A DNA stretch of 37,344 nucleotides from Chrysophaeum taylorii (Eukaryota; Sar; Pelagophyceae; Pelagomonadales; Pelagomonadaceae). The notes beneath the pieces are model-generated. The model was not told where the DNA came from. It saw only the letters and a program-made list of their open reading frames with translations, and did no database searches. Below, one piece after another: positions 1 through 8,045 of the stretch; within the stretch, counting starts at the first letter, position 1; every line of letters starts with the position of its first letter. The translations under genes were made by a program, and so were the position numbers. Location: NCBI GenBank assembly GCA_029834535.1, contig JAQMWT010000461.1:1-37344 (forward strand), given 5' to 3'.

Positions 1-23
1 TGTCATAAAGAAAACTGACATCA

Positions 24-600
24 TCACGAACGGAGTAGGGTGCCCCTGATAAGGGGGTCTAGAAGAGGGTAAGCCTTAGAGGCGGGAGTTGCCGCCACAG
101 GACTCCCTGGTAAGAATTCGAGCTGCCCCAGCGAGGTGCTAGCGCGAGGAGCGCGGCTTCGCCTTACGAGCATCTCGTGAACGAATCTTCTGGTAAACGC
201 GGGTGATGACCGGTTCAGGAACTCGGCCACTGCGTAAGTAAACTTGGGGATCAACACATCAATCTCGTGCGGAGCGAAATCCGTGACACAAGGAGTTGTG
301 TTGGAAGAAACTCTGGACTTGTCGGTGAAACTTCGACCTTCAACGTCCTTGAACTCGGGCTTGAGCTTGCGGTGCGAAAGGTGAGAGGTCGGCTTGAAAT
401 AAGCGACATCATCGTTCGGACCCAATCGGAGTAGAAATGTAGAGCAACACGATCATTCTGTTAATCGTAAGGCTCGTAAACTTCAGCAACATAAATCATC
501 TTGCGCCAATCAGAGCGCTTCCGGTCAGGAATCCGGAAAACAACAAACTTACCGTGCTGATAATCATCACGGTTTCTTCGGGTTTGCGGATGGCTTGATC
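24..600 (-). pseudogene. C-terminal tail of gypsy pol, possible Tudor/agenet-like reader
   Basis: After the integrase GPY/F region, one minus-strand frame (about 575 to 440) reads a compact beta-rich stretch: GKFVVF, then W-R-K-M-I-Y-V-A-E-V-Y-E, an in-frame TAA at about 471, then D-R-V-A-L-H-F-Y. The pattern of a Trp, an A-x-V strand and a V-x-L/V-H-F-Y strand recalls Tudor/agenet or similar chromatin-reader folds placed behind integrase in some gypsy elements. That assignment is inference. The stretch from 425 to 24 is open (133 codons) and has no domain I recognise. The frame to its right (496-732) is a different frame, so at least one indel lies here as well as the stop. Confidence 0.5.
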
Positions 601-635
601 AACGATCGGAGGTACCATCACAGGCGTGATCTGAC

Positions 636-1716
636 TTACATGAACACGTCGTTCTTCGGGCGGAGAGTCGAGAGACTCAATCCTATAGGTGACCGGGAAA
701 GGCGTTCCTTGATAATAAACGGCCCTCGCCATTCCGGTCGAAGTTTGTTCTGAAGGAAAGGAATGTAGAGCAAAACGTGCGATCCTTCCTTGTATTCAAC
801 ATCAACATGATCAGCATTGTAAGCCAATCGCTGTTTCTTCAAAGCTTTATCACGAGCCTCGCGGACGATCTTTGTATAATACTTCAATCGTTCGCGAGTT
901 TCGGCGACTGCATCAGAGCGAGTCTTCGGCAATAATCGTATCAAAATCCATGAGCGTGTAGTCAGTCGGTAGCATCGGCTGACGGTTCAGGCGCAGCATA
1001 GGCAAGCACGGAGGAAGGCCTTGATAAATCGGTTTACACGCTCAGCCGGGTTCGACTGGGCATGATAAGGAATCGTAGTTTGGTATCGTGTGTTAAAGAG
1101 ATGGCAAAACTCGCGCATCAACTTGTTCACGAACTCTTTACCGTTGTCGGTACGAATCATCTGGGCAAGTAGCCTTGAGGAGGATGTTAATGACAAAAGA
1201 CTCGAGGACAGACTCAGCAGTCTTATCGTTTAAAACATCCAGAATCAAGAAATGCGAGAACGGATCAAAAATACTAGAAGATACGTCTCGGGACCAGCGC
1301 TAGGGGTCCAAATAAATCCATGCAGAAGAACATCACCATCGTAGACGGGCTGCTGCAAGAGTCCAGCTCGTTTGCTCGCGTACGAGTCTGGCAACTAAAC
1401 ATTCAGCAATGAAGACTCCAACTTCGTTCATGTGGGCCACCAAAATCGTTCTTGGATAGCCTGGACGGTACTGTGACGTCCCATATGACCACCGTTAACC
1501 GGAGTGTCATGGTAGAGTCGAATAATGCGCTTGCGCAACGTAGCAGGTAATCATCGGGTGCGAATCAGCAGAAATGCGGTAAAGAACATCTTTAACGACT
1601 TCGAATCGTTCGTTCGCTCGGGAACGTCGCGGCGTCTGACCTTGGGCCATTCGGTAGCGAATATCCTCGCAAGTAGCATCAGATTCTTGCTCACGTGCGA
1701 TCTCAGCGAGCGTCAT
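636..1716 (-). pseudogene. Gypsy integrase (H2C2 zinc-binding, catalytic core, GPY/F), frameshifted
   Basis: This would insert the element's cDNA into host DNA. The segment 1716 to 1507 reads the region before the zinc finger (DVLYRIS). A different frame from about 1550 to 1440 carries the two histidines of the H2C2 finger (RLYHDTPVNGGHMGRH, then ERFWWP). The Cys part near 1400 is split between frames. The core is clear at 1170 to 1020: R-T-D-N-G-K-E-F, then P-Y-H-A-Q-S-N-P-A-E-R-V-N, giving the second Asp and the catalytic Glu. The first Asp lies in a poorly preserved part near 1320. The C-terminal domain at 944 to 640 has the W-R-G-P-F motif of GPY/F integrases. At least four frame changes are needed, so this copy cannot make intact integrase as written. 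Confidence 0.85.
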
Positions 1717-2031
1717 ATTATCGGGTATCTTATCGATATAATCTTAGTAGGCGGCTGCGTCTTTGAAGATCTGTGGCTCGTCGCGCGCTCGGTTCTTCCG
1801 ACGTTGTCTCGTAGCGTGAGACGTAGCCAACTTTATCGGATCTTTTTCAGGATCTTCTTCCTCGTCTTCCGGCAGTTCGGTCGTAACAAACGACATTATG
1901 AAGTGGCAAGAGGGAATCCTCGGTCATCAACGGGTCGGTTAAGCTATTGGAACACCAAATAATAGTGTGTCAAAGGTTCTCCAAACTAGTCAGTCTCGAT
2001 GACATGATCTATCGGATTGCGGGAGAGACAG

Positions 2032-3123
2032 TCAGGGATACTCATTCCCGGTGACTTTCCGGCTTGTAACCAAGTTCAGGGTCAAAATGGCGAGGCGCAT
2101 CGCCCAACGAGCAAGCTGTCCAGACGAGTGCGTCGCCTTACGTAAAAACGTCAAATTTCGGTGATCGGTCTCCAAAACAGTCCGGTGCCCTTCGATGTAG
2201 GCTCGAAAGTGCTCTAGAGAAAGTATAACTGCCAGCAGCTCTAGCCGACGGGGCTCGTAATTGCGCATCTCCTTCGGCACAGCTCGGCTCCAATATTCAA
2301 TCACTCGTTCTTCTCGAGTCACTCTTCCGGCATCGTCCTTGACTTCGACAATCTGGAAGAGATATTCTCCAAGTCCATCCTTGGAAGCATCGGATCGGAT
2401 CTGAAAAGGCAGATCATAATCGGGGTGGTAGACTCCACGGGAATCAAACAAAGCCTCAATAATCGTATCCCAAGCTTTCTGACACTCGGGCGTCCATTCG
2501 AACTTTACACCTTCGAGGCATAATCGTCTCAACGGCTCCACGATCTTCGAGTAGCCCTTCGCATATCGCCGGCAGTAATTACTCATGCCGATGAAAGAGC
2601 GTATCTGGGTCTTCGGGGAAGTATTCGGTAAAGTATCTGGAATCGGCATCTTCTGCAGTGCTCCCAGCGTCTTCGGATTCGGCTTCAAGCCTTCTGGGGT
2701 AGAAATGTGTCCCAGAAATTCTATATCATCATTGAGAAGGTGGAACTTCGCGGTTCGACCGCTGTACCCTCTCTGTGCCAAATGACACATCACTTCGATC
2801 AAAACTTGTAAATGTCGATGAAGATCGTCGGATCCCATCATAATATCATCAACAAACGCAACCAAGTCTTGATACATCCATTTCGAAAGGTCGCTCGCCA
2901 TTTGCTTGCAGAAAAGAGCTCCGGCCGTCTTCACACCTAGAGGTAATCGCAAGAAACTATGAGCGCCAAGTGGGCTAACCATCGTGACAGCGTCTTGCGC
3001 TGCCGGATCCAGACGAAGGTTGTGGTATCCCCATCTAATATCGATGCATGTCCGCCATCGTCTCATAGCGAGAAAAGCTAAAGCATCATCTTGTTGAATG
3101 TTCGGCCAACTGTCATTGACCAA
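2032..3123 (-). CDS. Gypsy reverse transcriptase palm/thumb and RNase H
   Basis: The 363-codon frame holds most of the RT and RNase H. Its catalytic F-V-D-D is at residues 90-93 (about 2853 to 2845), where most relatives have Y-x-D-D. FLGH (137-140) and RSFIGMSNYCRRY (175-187) are the usual thumb and connection motifs. RNase H shows the acidic set D245 (RSDAS), E295 (LELLAV) and D320 (ETDHRNL). The frame ends early: the expected Y-K-P-G-K and LSRNP motifs lie in another frame at about 2075 to 2010, so an indel truncates the RNase H end. The upstream RT fingers are in the overlapping 3078-3626 frame. The first codon is not a true start, because this is an internal part of a polyprotein. Confidence 0.93.
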   Translation of the reverse strand: MVNDSWPNIQQDDALAFLAMRRWRTCIDIRWGYHNLRLDPAAQDAVTMVSPLGAHSFLRLPLGVKTAGALFCKQMASDLSKWMYQDLVAFVDDIMMGSDDLHRHLQVLIEVMCHLAQRGYSGRTAKFHLLNDDIEFLGHISTPEGLKPNPKTLGALQKMPIPDTLPNTSPKTQIRSFIGMSNYCRRYAKGYSKIVEPLRRLCLEGVKFEWTPECQKAWDTIIEALFDSRGVYHPDYDLPFQIRSDASKDGLGEYLFQIVEVKDDAGRVTREERVIEYWSRAVPKEMRNYEPRRLELLAVILSLEHFRAYIEGHRTVLETDHRNLTFLRKATHSSGQLARWAMRLAILTLNLVTSRKVTGNEYP

Positions 3124-3626
3124 TTGATCGTTGAGCTGACGTAAGTCAACTGCAGCACGGAACGCGTTTGACGTTCCAATCTCAGCTCCTTATTCGGAAG
3201 CATCAACACAGGAAAGCCCCAAGGTGAGTTGGCCGGACGAATGACTCCATCCCGGCACCACTCGCTGATCTGCTTGCGGAGACAATCGAGCTTCGCAGGC
3301 GTCAATCGGTAGGGCGTCATCTTAATCGGTCGCGGATTCGCGTCTTTGAATCGTAGAGACACAGGAGGCGAGTCCACAGGTCTCATAATCGGGTCGAAAA
3401 AGGCCCAAGAATATTGCACACAGTGACGGAGCATCAGTTTCGCCTCGTCATCTAAGTGCGGATTGTCAGGAATTCCCAGCTCCTGAACAACCTTGTCAAC
3501 TTCTTCCTTCGTAGGAACTTGAACTTTCATAGCTTCGTTATCCTTGACATGCTCGGGAGTTTGCGGCAGCGGTGCACCCTCAGCATCGCGCGGCGCATCT
3601 TTCCATGGCACATCGAACTTCTTCAT
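3078..3626 (-). CDS. Gypsy reverse transcriptase N-terminal part (fingers)
   Basis: Residues 60-145 carry the conserved entry of gypsy RT: P-P-V-S-L-R-F, P-I-K-M-T-P-Y-R-L-T-P, then D-G-V-I-R-P-A-N-S-P-W and F-P-V-L-M-L-P-N-K. The next expected motif, V-D-x-R-x-L-N, is found in the neighbouring frame (about 3150 to 3130), so a 1-nt indel near 3160-3180 separates this frame from the 2032-3123 frame. The first about 55 residues are a charged lead-in that follows the methyltransferase region. It is an internal polyprotein segment, and the ATG at its head need not be a translation start. Confidence 0.9.
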   Translation of the reverse strand: MKKFDVPWKDAPRDAEGAPLPQTPEHVKDNEAMKVQVPTKEEVDKVVQELGIPDNPHLDDEAKLMLRHCVQYSWAFFDPIMRPVDSPPVSLRFKDANPRPIKMTPYRLTPAKLDCLRKQISEWCRDGVIRPANSPWGFPVLMLPNKELRLERQTRSVLQLTYVSSTINWSMTVGRTFNKMML

Positions 3627-3633
3627 TTTAGTC

Positions 3634-4448
3634 TCACTTCCGGGTGGCTTTTGTTGATCCTCTCGCCTTTGACACGAACACTCGGCTCGCTCTTAATCTT
3701 CGGTTCCCGATCTCGCTCAGGATCTGGCGGAACGTCCAAATTTGGTTGTCGGGGGGGGCAGCAGAAGAAGCATGAGACGTCCCCGGCTCATCTGTTGCAG
3801 GCGGAATCAACGGTACCTCTGGAGGTTTCCATTTGGTGCGATCTTGGAGATCATCAGTCGACACCCATCTTACGACACGTGTGCGCGTGTTTAACAGCGG
3901 AACTTGTACGTGACGAAGGGTGGTTTCATCGATTGCAAATAATAATCAAACGGTCGGTCTGCAGGACTCAACGCTGACGGCAAAGCTTCGCCGCTCAGGT
4001 GAAAATCCTTGGTCACAGAGTTGTGCAGATCGAGTACTAATAAGGCCATCGTGTCTGGTGGCACGACGGACGCCAAGTGTTTCAACGAGGTCGTCCTGGA
4101 GAAGCCGGCCCAATCAAAATCAAGGGGCATCGTCAGCAACTCCGAAGTCATTTTCAGATTCAGAGATCTGTAATCGGAACGGTGCGGTCCTACGCGAAGC
4201 GGGACACGCGCAACGGTATAAGCTGCGTCTGTCGCGGCTCGTGATGATCCTAAATTGTTCATCTGAAGTAAATGTCGTTCGTCGGCGTAGCCAAGTGCTG
4301 CGGCGAACTCTTGCTGCATATTCTTGCAAGTTTTGGAACTGCGCGCAAATGGAGCGGATGGCTGGAAACCAACAATCGCACGCGACAGCTCATTAAACTG
4401 GGCGTTATGTCGTAAAAATTGACGACGTACGTAAGGGTGCAAACGCAA
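3634..4448 (-). pseudogene. C-terminal half of the element-borne methyltransferase and linker to RT
   Basis: Two frames (4448 to 3891, then 3864 to 3634) lie between the catalytic half of the methyltransferase and RT. In the first, L-G-Y-A-D-E-R-H-L-L followed by M-N-N-L-G-S-S-R fits the place and pattern of motif VIII of C5-methyltransferases, where relatives have a Leu-Gly-Tyr helix and then a G-x-P-Q-x-R stretch. The following 100 residues would be the target-recognition domain, and RPFDYYL near the end may belong to motif IX-X. These assignments are inference. The 3634-3864 part is Pro/Ser-rich linker. A frame change near 4430 separates it from the catalytic half. Confidence 0.55.
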
Positions 4449-5667
4449 CGTAAGAAATAATCGAGGCCTCCTGCTCTATCAACCACATGAAGAAACCAGC
4501 CATCTTGCATAATTTCATCGTCCAGTGGGTAGCGGTGACTCCCTTGCCAACATCTCTGGAAGTCAAGTTGCACAGAGCGGAGTGTACGCAGGGTGGCGAC
4601 GCGATACACATCGACGACGACCATTCCGCGTAGGGTAAATAAGATTCGATCAACCGTAAGGTTGTAACATAGCGACCACACAGTGTGTGCTGCACCACAG
4701 GAATATTCGGAAAGTTCTTGTGGTGGATCTGGTTGGCGGTGTCCGACGCATCGAGTGCTAGCACGACTCGAAACGACGTCCCACACGTTTCGTTGGCTCG
4801 TTGGAGACCTAAAGTACTGCCTCCGGCTCCACTGAACAGCATCACCACCTTGCGATAAGTGATTGGAAGCCATTGAACCTTTTCGTATCGGCGGCGGATC
4901 TCCGCTTCGGTGATCTCGCGGCATTTCTTTTCATCTTCTTCCGACCTTCGAGCGAAATCGTCGCTGCCTTCAGGTCGTTTGAGGGTGGACTTGTCCGCCA
5001 TAGCGGTCGTAGCGTCCTTCTGCGCCGTGCTCAGCAACATCGGCGGGGGAGACGCGTCGCAATGCGTCAAATGACTAGCGACAGAAACGGTGAAAGAAAG
5101 GTTCCCCTTGTCGTATCCTTCTTCACATTCTTTCGTAAGTTCGTTGATCGTAGAGACGTTCAACTCATCTTCGTACCTAACGATACCGCCAATCGCAAGG
5201 ACTTCGCCTTGAGTGACGACCGTCGGCACTTCTTCCGCGGCAGTAACCGCAATCCGAGCAGCGGACCGGTCGTGCTCTTCGCAAGAAGAACACATTCCTT
5301 CGACAACTCCCAACTGCTCGTTCTCAGCAAACGTAGCGACGAAAACCTGTCCCATTTCCATAGGTTTCGACAAAATAACCGGTAGATTGTAAGTTCGACC
5401 GGGCTCGATTTGAAGCGTGCGCGCAGCGTAAGCAACTACTTCCTGCGCGGCTTCTCCCGGAGCTGGGGAGAATTTGGTCGTAGCATGTCCTCGCGTAGCC
5501 AAGGCTACCGTACGTTCCGGCGGCGGGCTTCGGAGATCTTTAATCGTGCTCAAACGAGCGTAAACTCGAGTCTTGACCAGGTCGAGACTCTTCCGAAAGA
5601 CATCGTGTTGATGATTGTAGATCGGCACGGTTATCGGATCTCGATCGTAAATAGATCGAAAGGTCAC
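4405..5667 (-). CDS. Gypsy pol segment: protease-RT linker plus cytosine-C5 DNA methyltransferase catalytic half
   Basis: Residues about 85-165 look like the beta-rich linker common between protease and RT in gypsy elements (IEPGRTYNLPV...QVFVATF). Residues 200-260 are a charged hinge. Residues 273-400 are a cytosine-C5 methyltransferase: motif I L-F-S-G-A-G-G at 277-283 for S-adenosylmethionine binding, a motif II-like A-L-D-A-S-D-T-A at 304-311 followed by KNFPN, motif IV A-S-P-P-C with the presumed nucleophile C360, and W-L-I-E-Q at 395-399 where relatives have the E-N-V motif VI. Transfer of a methyl group to cytosine C5 is the known family role. The frame then runs out at 4405 and the remainder continues in the 4448 frame. 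The listed start is a GTG inside an open frame that extends upstream to about 5745, so it is not a real start. Confidence 0.85.
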   Translation of the reverse strand: MTFRSIYDRDPITVPIYNHQHDVFRKSLDLVKTRVYARLSTIKDLRSPPPERTVALATRGHATTKFSPAPGEAAQEVVAYAARTLQIEPGRTYNLPVILSKPMEMGQVFVATFAENEQLGVVEGMCSSCEEHDRSAARIAVTAAEEVPTVVTQGEVLAIGGIVRYEDELNVSTINELTKECEEGYDKGNLSFTVSVASHLTHCDASPPPMLLSTAQKDATTAMADKSTLKRPEGSDDFARRSEEDEKKCREITEAEIRRRYEKVQWLPITYRKVVMLFSGAGGSTLGLQRANETCGTSFRVVLALDASDTANQIHHKNFPNIPVVQHTLCGRYVTTLRLIESYLPYAEWSSSMCIASPPCVHSALCNLTSRDVGKGVTATHWTMKLCKMAGFFMWLIEQEASIISYVAFAPLRTSSIFTT

Positions 5668-5698
5668 GATGGGTGCATCGATTCGTTCATCCTTGAAC

Positions 5699-6763
5699 TT
5701 AATCTTCTTGCGCCCGTAGACGACTTGGGTTCGAAAAAAAACAGATCTGATCGTGGGGGTAGTCCACGACGGCTCCTAAAACTCGTATATCGCGCCCTCC
5801 CAACAGGAACAGATAGTTCGTATCGGCCACAATAGCGACAATGGGGGCAGCGATGTTGTCGGCGAGGGCGACCCGAATCGCGATCCAACGAAAGATCGTC
5901 GTCGTATTCAATCCTGATCCGTACAGCTTGCGCTTAATCGGAAGTTCGCCTTCATCGAAAATCAACTGATCTTTGGCCAACCTTCTGACCATTTCTCGGC
6001 AAATATAAGAAACATCTGCCATTCCATCGACACCGATGGTCGTCGAGAATTTCGGTCCGTCACGATTCCTGTAGATGTGACAGGCTATAAACGTAAGAGT
6101 ACCCGTATCTAAACAACTGAGGGTAACCAAATCATCTTCGATCGTCTTGCCGTCTCGCGGCGTCAACGAAGTGTGAGCACATCGGGCTCTGACTCGCTCA
6201 TCTCCGGGGTTGGGCATCGATACCGCGGCTTGAGCTTTCGTATCATCTGTTGTTGGCGTCATCGACGTAACGCTCGCGGCAGCCTCTTTGTCTGGCGGCT
6301 TCCGCTCTTCCTCCAAGACAATCTCAGTGCTGGTAGGGGATCCTGGTCTTCGTAATCCTTGGAAGCAAACCACCCCTCTCCATAAGTCATTCATTTCGTC
6401 TTTCCAGAATGCATCTGTAAATTCATTCGTCATCGGTTGATCATCACCCTCATCGGCGATCGGTTCCGTGTCGGATGCAGCTTCGAGTCCGTAGCTGAGC
6501 GGTTGTTCTGGTGGCTTCTTTAGCAAGAAGTTCTGAGTTCTCGTGCACCAATCCTGCAGGTTCCACGTCGGCTCGTCTTCGTCCCACTCGAGAACGCTGC
6601 TACTCTTCTTCTTCTTAAATCTATCCTTTTCTTCCGGCGGCGTATCGGTGGCTCGATCCGTCGTACCCGAAACCGTTTCGGGGGGGTCCGCAGGAAAAGA
6701 TGGCGTCGTCCCCGACGTCAACTCTATCGTAAGATCGCCATCTGCATCACTCGCGGTGGTCAT
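5699..6763 (-). CDS. Gypsy ORF with retropepsin-like aspartic protease domain
   Basis: The 354-codon ORF begins with ATG whose last bases overlap the stop of the preceding ORF (ATGA). Residues 1-200 are acidic and low in complexity, with W-C-T-R-T-Q-N-F-L-L-K-K-P-P-E at 72-86. Residues 215-345 fit a retropepsin: strand T-L-T-F-I-A-C-H-I, the loop V-D-G-M-A-D-V-S-Y-I with D246, then L-L-G-G-R-D-I-R-V-L-G and A-V-V-D-Y at the end, as in gypsy proteases. The loop has D-G-M-A where active enzymes have D-T/S-G-A, so activity is doubtful. A separate L-D-T-G-T at 218-222 resembles an active-site triad but sits one strand too early. The frame ends just past an A8/T8 run (5734-5741), where a 1-nt change would join the next frame. 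Confidence 0.65.
   Translation of the reverse strand: MTTASDADGDLTIELTSGTTPSFPADPPETVSGTTDRATDTPPEEKDRFKKKKSSSVLEWDEDEPTWNLQDWCTRTQNFLLKKPPEQPLSYGLEAASDTEPIADEGDDQPMTNEFTDAFWKDEMNDLWRGVVCFQGLRRPGSPTSTEIVLEEERKPPDKEAAASVTSMTPTTDDTKAQAAVSMPNPGDERVRARCAHTSLTPRDGKTIEDDLVTLSCLDTGTLTFIACHIYRNRDGPKFSTTIGVDGMADVSYICREMVRRLAKDQLIFDEGELPIKRKLYGSGLNTTTIFRWIAIRVALADNIAAPIVAIVADTNYLFLLGGRDIRVLGAVVDYPHDQICFFSNPSRLRAQED
5734..5741 (-). other. Homopolymer frame junction between protease and linker-methyltransferase frames
   Basis: On the minus strand a run of eight T lies where the protease frame stops making sense and the frame leading into the linker and methyltransferase begins. Joining them needs a +1 step (equivalently, one T fewer). 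A run of seven T would make the two frames continuous. This could be a real mutation, a sequencing length error or a programmed event. I favour a homopolymer length error or mutation. Confidence 0.6.
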
Positions 6764-7263
6764 CGTCTCTCGTCAGTCGAATGAGCGCGCAAGCTATCAC
6801 TGCAGAAATCCATGTCTGGCTCACAGCCAGTTCGGTCGCCAGAGGTCGTCCCTGGAGGGTCCAAAGATAAGCCGATGGCATCGAGGGCTTCCTCGTCAAA
6901 AATAAACGGCGGGTCGTCCGTGGACGACTCGTCAAATAACGTTATCGCGGACACTGGTTCACAAGGTGCAGCTTCTTCATCTTCCGAATCTGAATTGTCT
7001 TCCCAGTACCGTGGAGCTTCTTCGAGTTCATCGCTCGAATCTTCGAGTTCATCGCTCGACATCTGCTCATAAATCTGTGCCAAAGACCGACGATTGGTCA
7101 GCACGTCGTTGGGTGGCTCGTCCATCGGCGGGCGAGCAAGATCGTCGAATGCGGCAAGGGCGTCGGCTGCGTCGTCGGTGCGGGTGTCCGCGTTCGGGTA
7201 CACCGTCACTCTTAATGGTAACTGTTGACCGCAAGGGGTCGTAAACGCGAGCGTTGCGCTCAA
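6760..7263 (-). CDS. Acidic gag-region ORF of the gypsy element
   Basis: About 167 codons, rich in Asp, Glu and Ser, with a short internal duplication (S-S-D-E-L-E repeated at about residues 69-80). No zinc knuckle, capsid or other known domain is visible. It has no ATG at its head; it begins directly behind the stop of the 7260-7967 ORF and lies in the -1 frame relative to it, as expected if it is entered by frameshifting at the GGGTTTT heptamer. Its stop overlaps the ATG of the protease ORF (ATGA). I do not recognise the protein; its position suggests a gag extension or linker. Confidence 0.5.
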   Translation of the reverse strand: MSATLAFTTPCGQQLPLRVTVYPNADTRTDDAADALAAFDDLARPPMDEPPNDVLTNRRSLAQIYEQMSSDELEDSSDELEEAPRYWEDNSDSEDEEAAPCEPVSAITLFDESSTDDPPFIFDEEALDAIGLSLDPPGTTSGDRTGCEPDMDFCSDSLRAHSTDERR

Positions 7264-7269
7264 AAACCC
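7260..7269 (-). promoter_or_regulatory. Canonical -1 ribosomal frameshift heptamer (GGGTTTT) at the ORF1 stop
   Basis: On the minus strand, codons TTG GGT TTT TGA end the first ORF. The heptamer G-GGT-TTT (7269 to 7263) is in the correct phase for X-XXY-YYZ slippage and lies directly before the TGA. A -1 slip gives GGG TTT TTG AGC, which enters the next ORF exactly. GGGUUUU is a known slippery heptamer in plant luteovirids. I have not identified the downstream pseudoknot that normally supports such sites. Confidence 0.55.
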
Positions 7270-7967
7270 AAATCATATTGGTGTCGGCCTCCGTCGTATT
7301 CGTCGTCGCGCGATCGGCGTCGTCTGTGCCGGTGCGAACTTCGACTGGGGCTCTTGTTATCTTTGTCTCTCTCTGGCGTCAGTTCGGCAGGTCCTAGTAC
7401 CTCTGAATCGTCCCTGTAGGCGACTGGTGCTCCCAAGCCGATCCGAACTGTCTCAATCGTCTCGTCTATCGAAACATCGACACATGCATCGTCTTCTTGC
7501 CAAAACTCCGACCAAACGTAAATTAAATCTCCGTTGGCGAATAAATCCGTGCCTCGGGGTCGGAATTGCACTTCTTTCCGCTCTGGCGGTTTCTTCCTTA
7601 GGAAACAGTGAGCTCGTATCCATATCGTCGGTACGCTCATCTTCTTCTTATCCATGCTGATCGTCCCATCCAAATTCGATTCCGGGCGGCAGCTATACTC
7701 ATCCCTCATAGTATGTTCGGGATCTTTCTTTATCACGTAGCCATCATCATATGCAGGCTGAAAATCATTGAACTCTTCGTTCGTGAGTAATACGCCAGGG
7801 CTTTCACAGAGCTCCAAAGGCAGTTCATGCGTTATAAGATTCTTCACCTCTTCCGCTTTCGTATTCATTTTCTCGGCCGTTTCGCTCGGCCTATCATCCA
7901 CTCCATCGCTTAGAATATCGGCAATCGCCTCGTCACTAAAAATGTCGGCACACGAAATGTCTGCCAT
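7260..7967 (-). CDS. First (gag-like) ORF of the gypsy element
   Basis: Starts at the ATG at 7967 (MADISCADIF). An earlier in-frame stretch is open back to a stop near 8062 but has no better start. The protein is acidic in its first half, has W-I-R-A-H-C-F-L-R-K-K-P-P-E in the middle, and ends in an Arg/Ser/His-rich tail (SPSRSSHRHRRRRSR), which could bind RNA. No classical zinc knuckle is present. The W...FLxKKPPE block recurs in the protease ORF, so the gag region may contain an internal duplication. The call as gag rests on position and the basic tail; no capsid fold is recognisable by eye. Confidence 0.5.
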   Translation of the reverse strand: MADISCADIFSDEAIADILSDGVDDRPSETAEKMNTKAEEVKNLITHELPLELCESPGVLLTNEEFNDFQPAYDDGYVIKKDPEHTMRDEYSCRPESNLDGTISMDKKKMSVPTIWIRAHCFLRKKPPERKEVQFRPRGTDLFANGDLIYVWSEFWQEDDACVDVSIDETIETVRIGLGAPVAYRDDSEVLGPAELTPERDKDNKSPSRSSHRHRRRRSRDDEYDGGRHQYDLGF

Positions 7968-8045
7968 CGTCAAAGGGAACAAAACATCTGCAAAGACGTC
8001 TGCAATCGGTTCGTCGGGGGGCCCTGTGGGACGGGAATCCCCAAC

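Noticed and set aside
1525..1962. 145-codon plus-strand ORF over the integrase region
   Set aside because: It is antisense to recognisable integrase sequence and matches no family.
6090..6110. L-D-T-G-T in the protease ORF as the true retropepsin active site
   Set aside because: The spacing to the following strands, LLGGRD and AVVDY fits the later V-D-G-M-A loop better. Kept only as an alternative.
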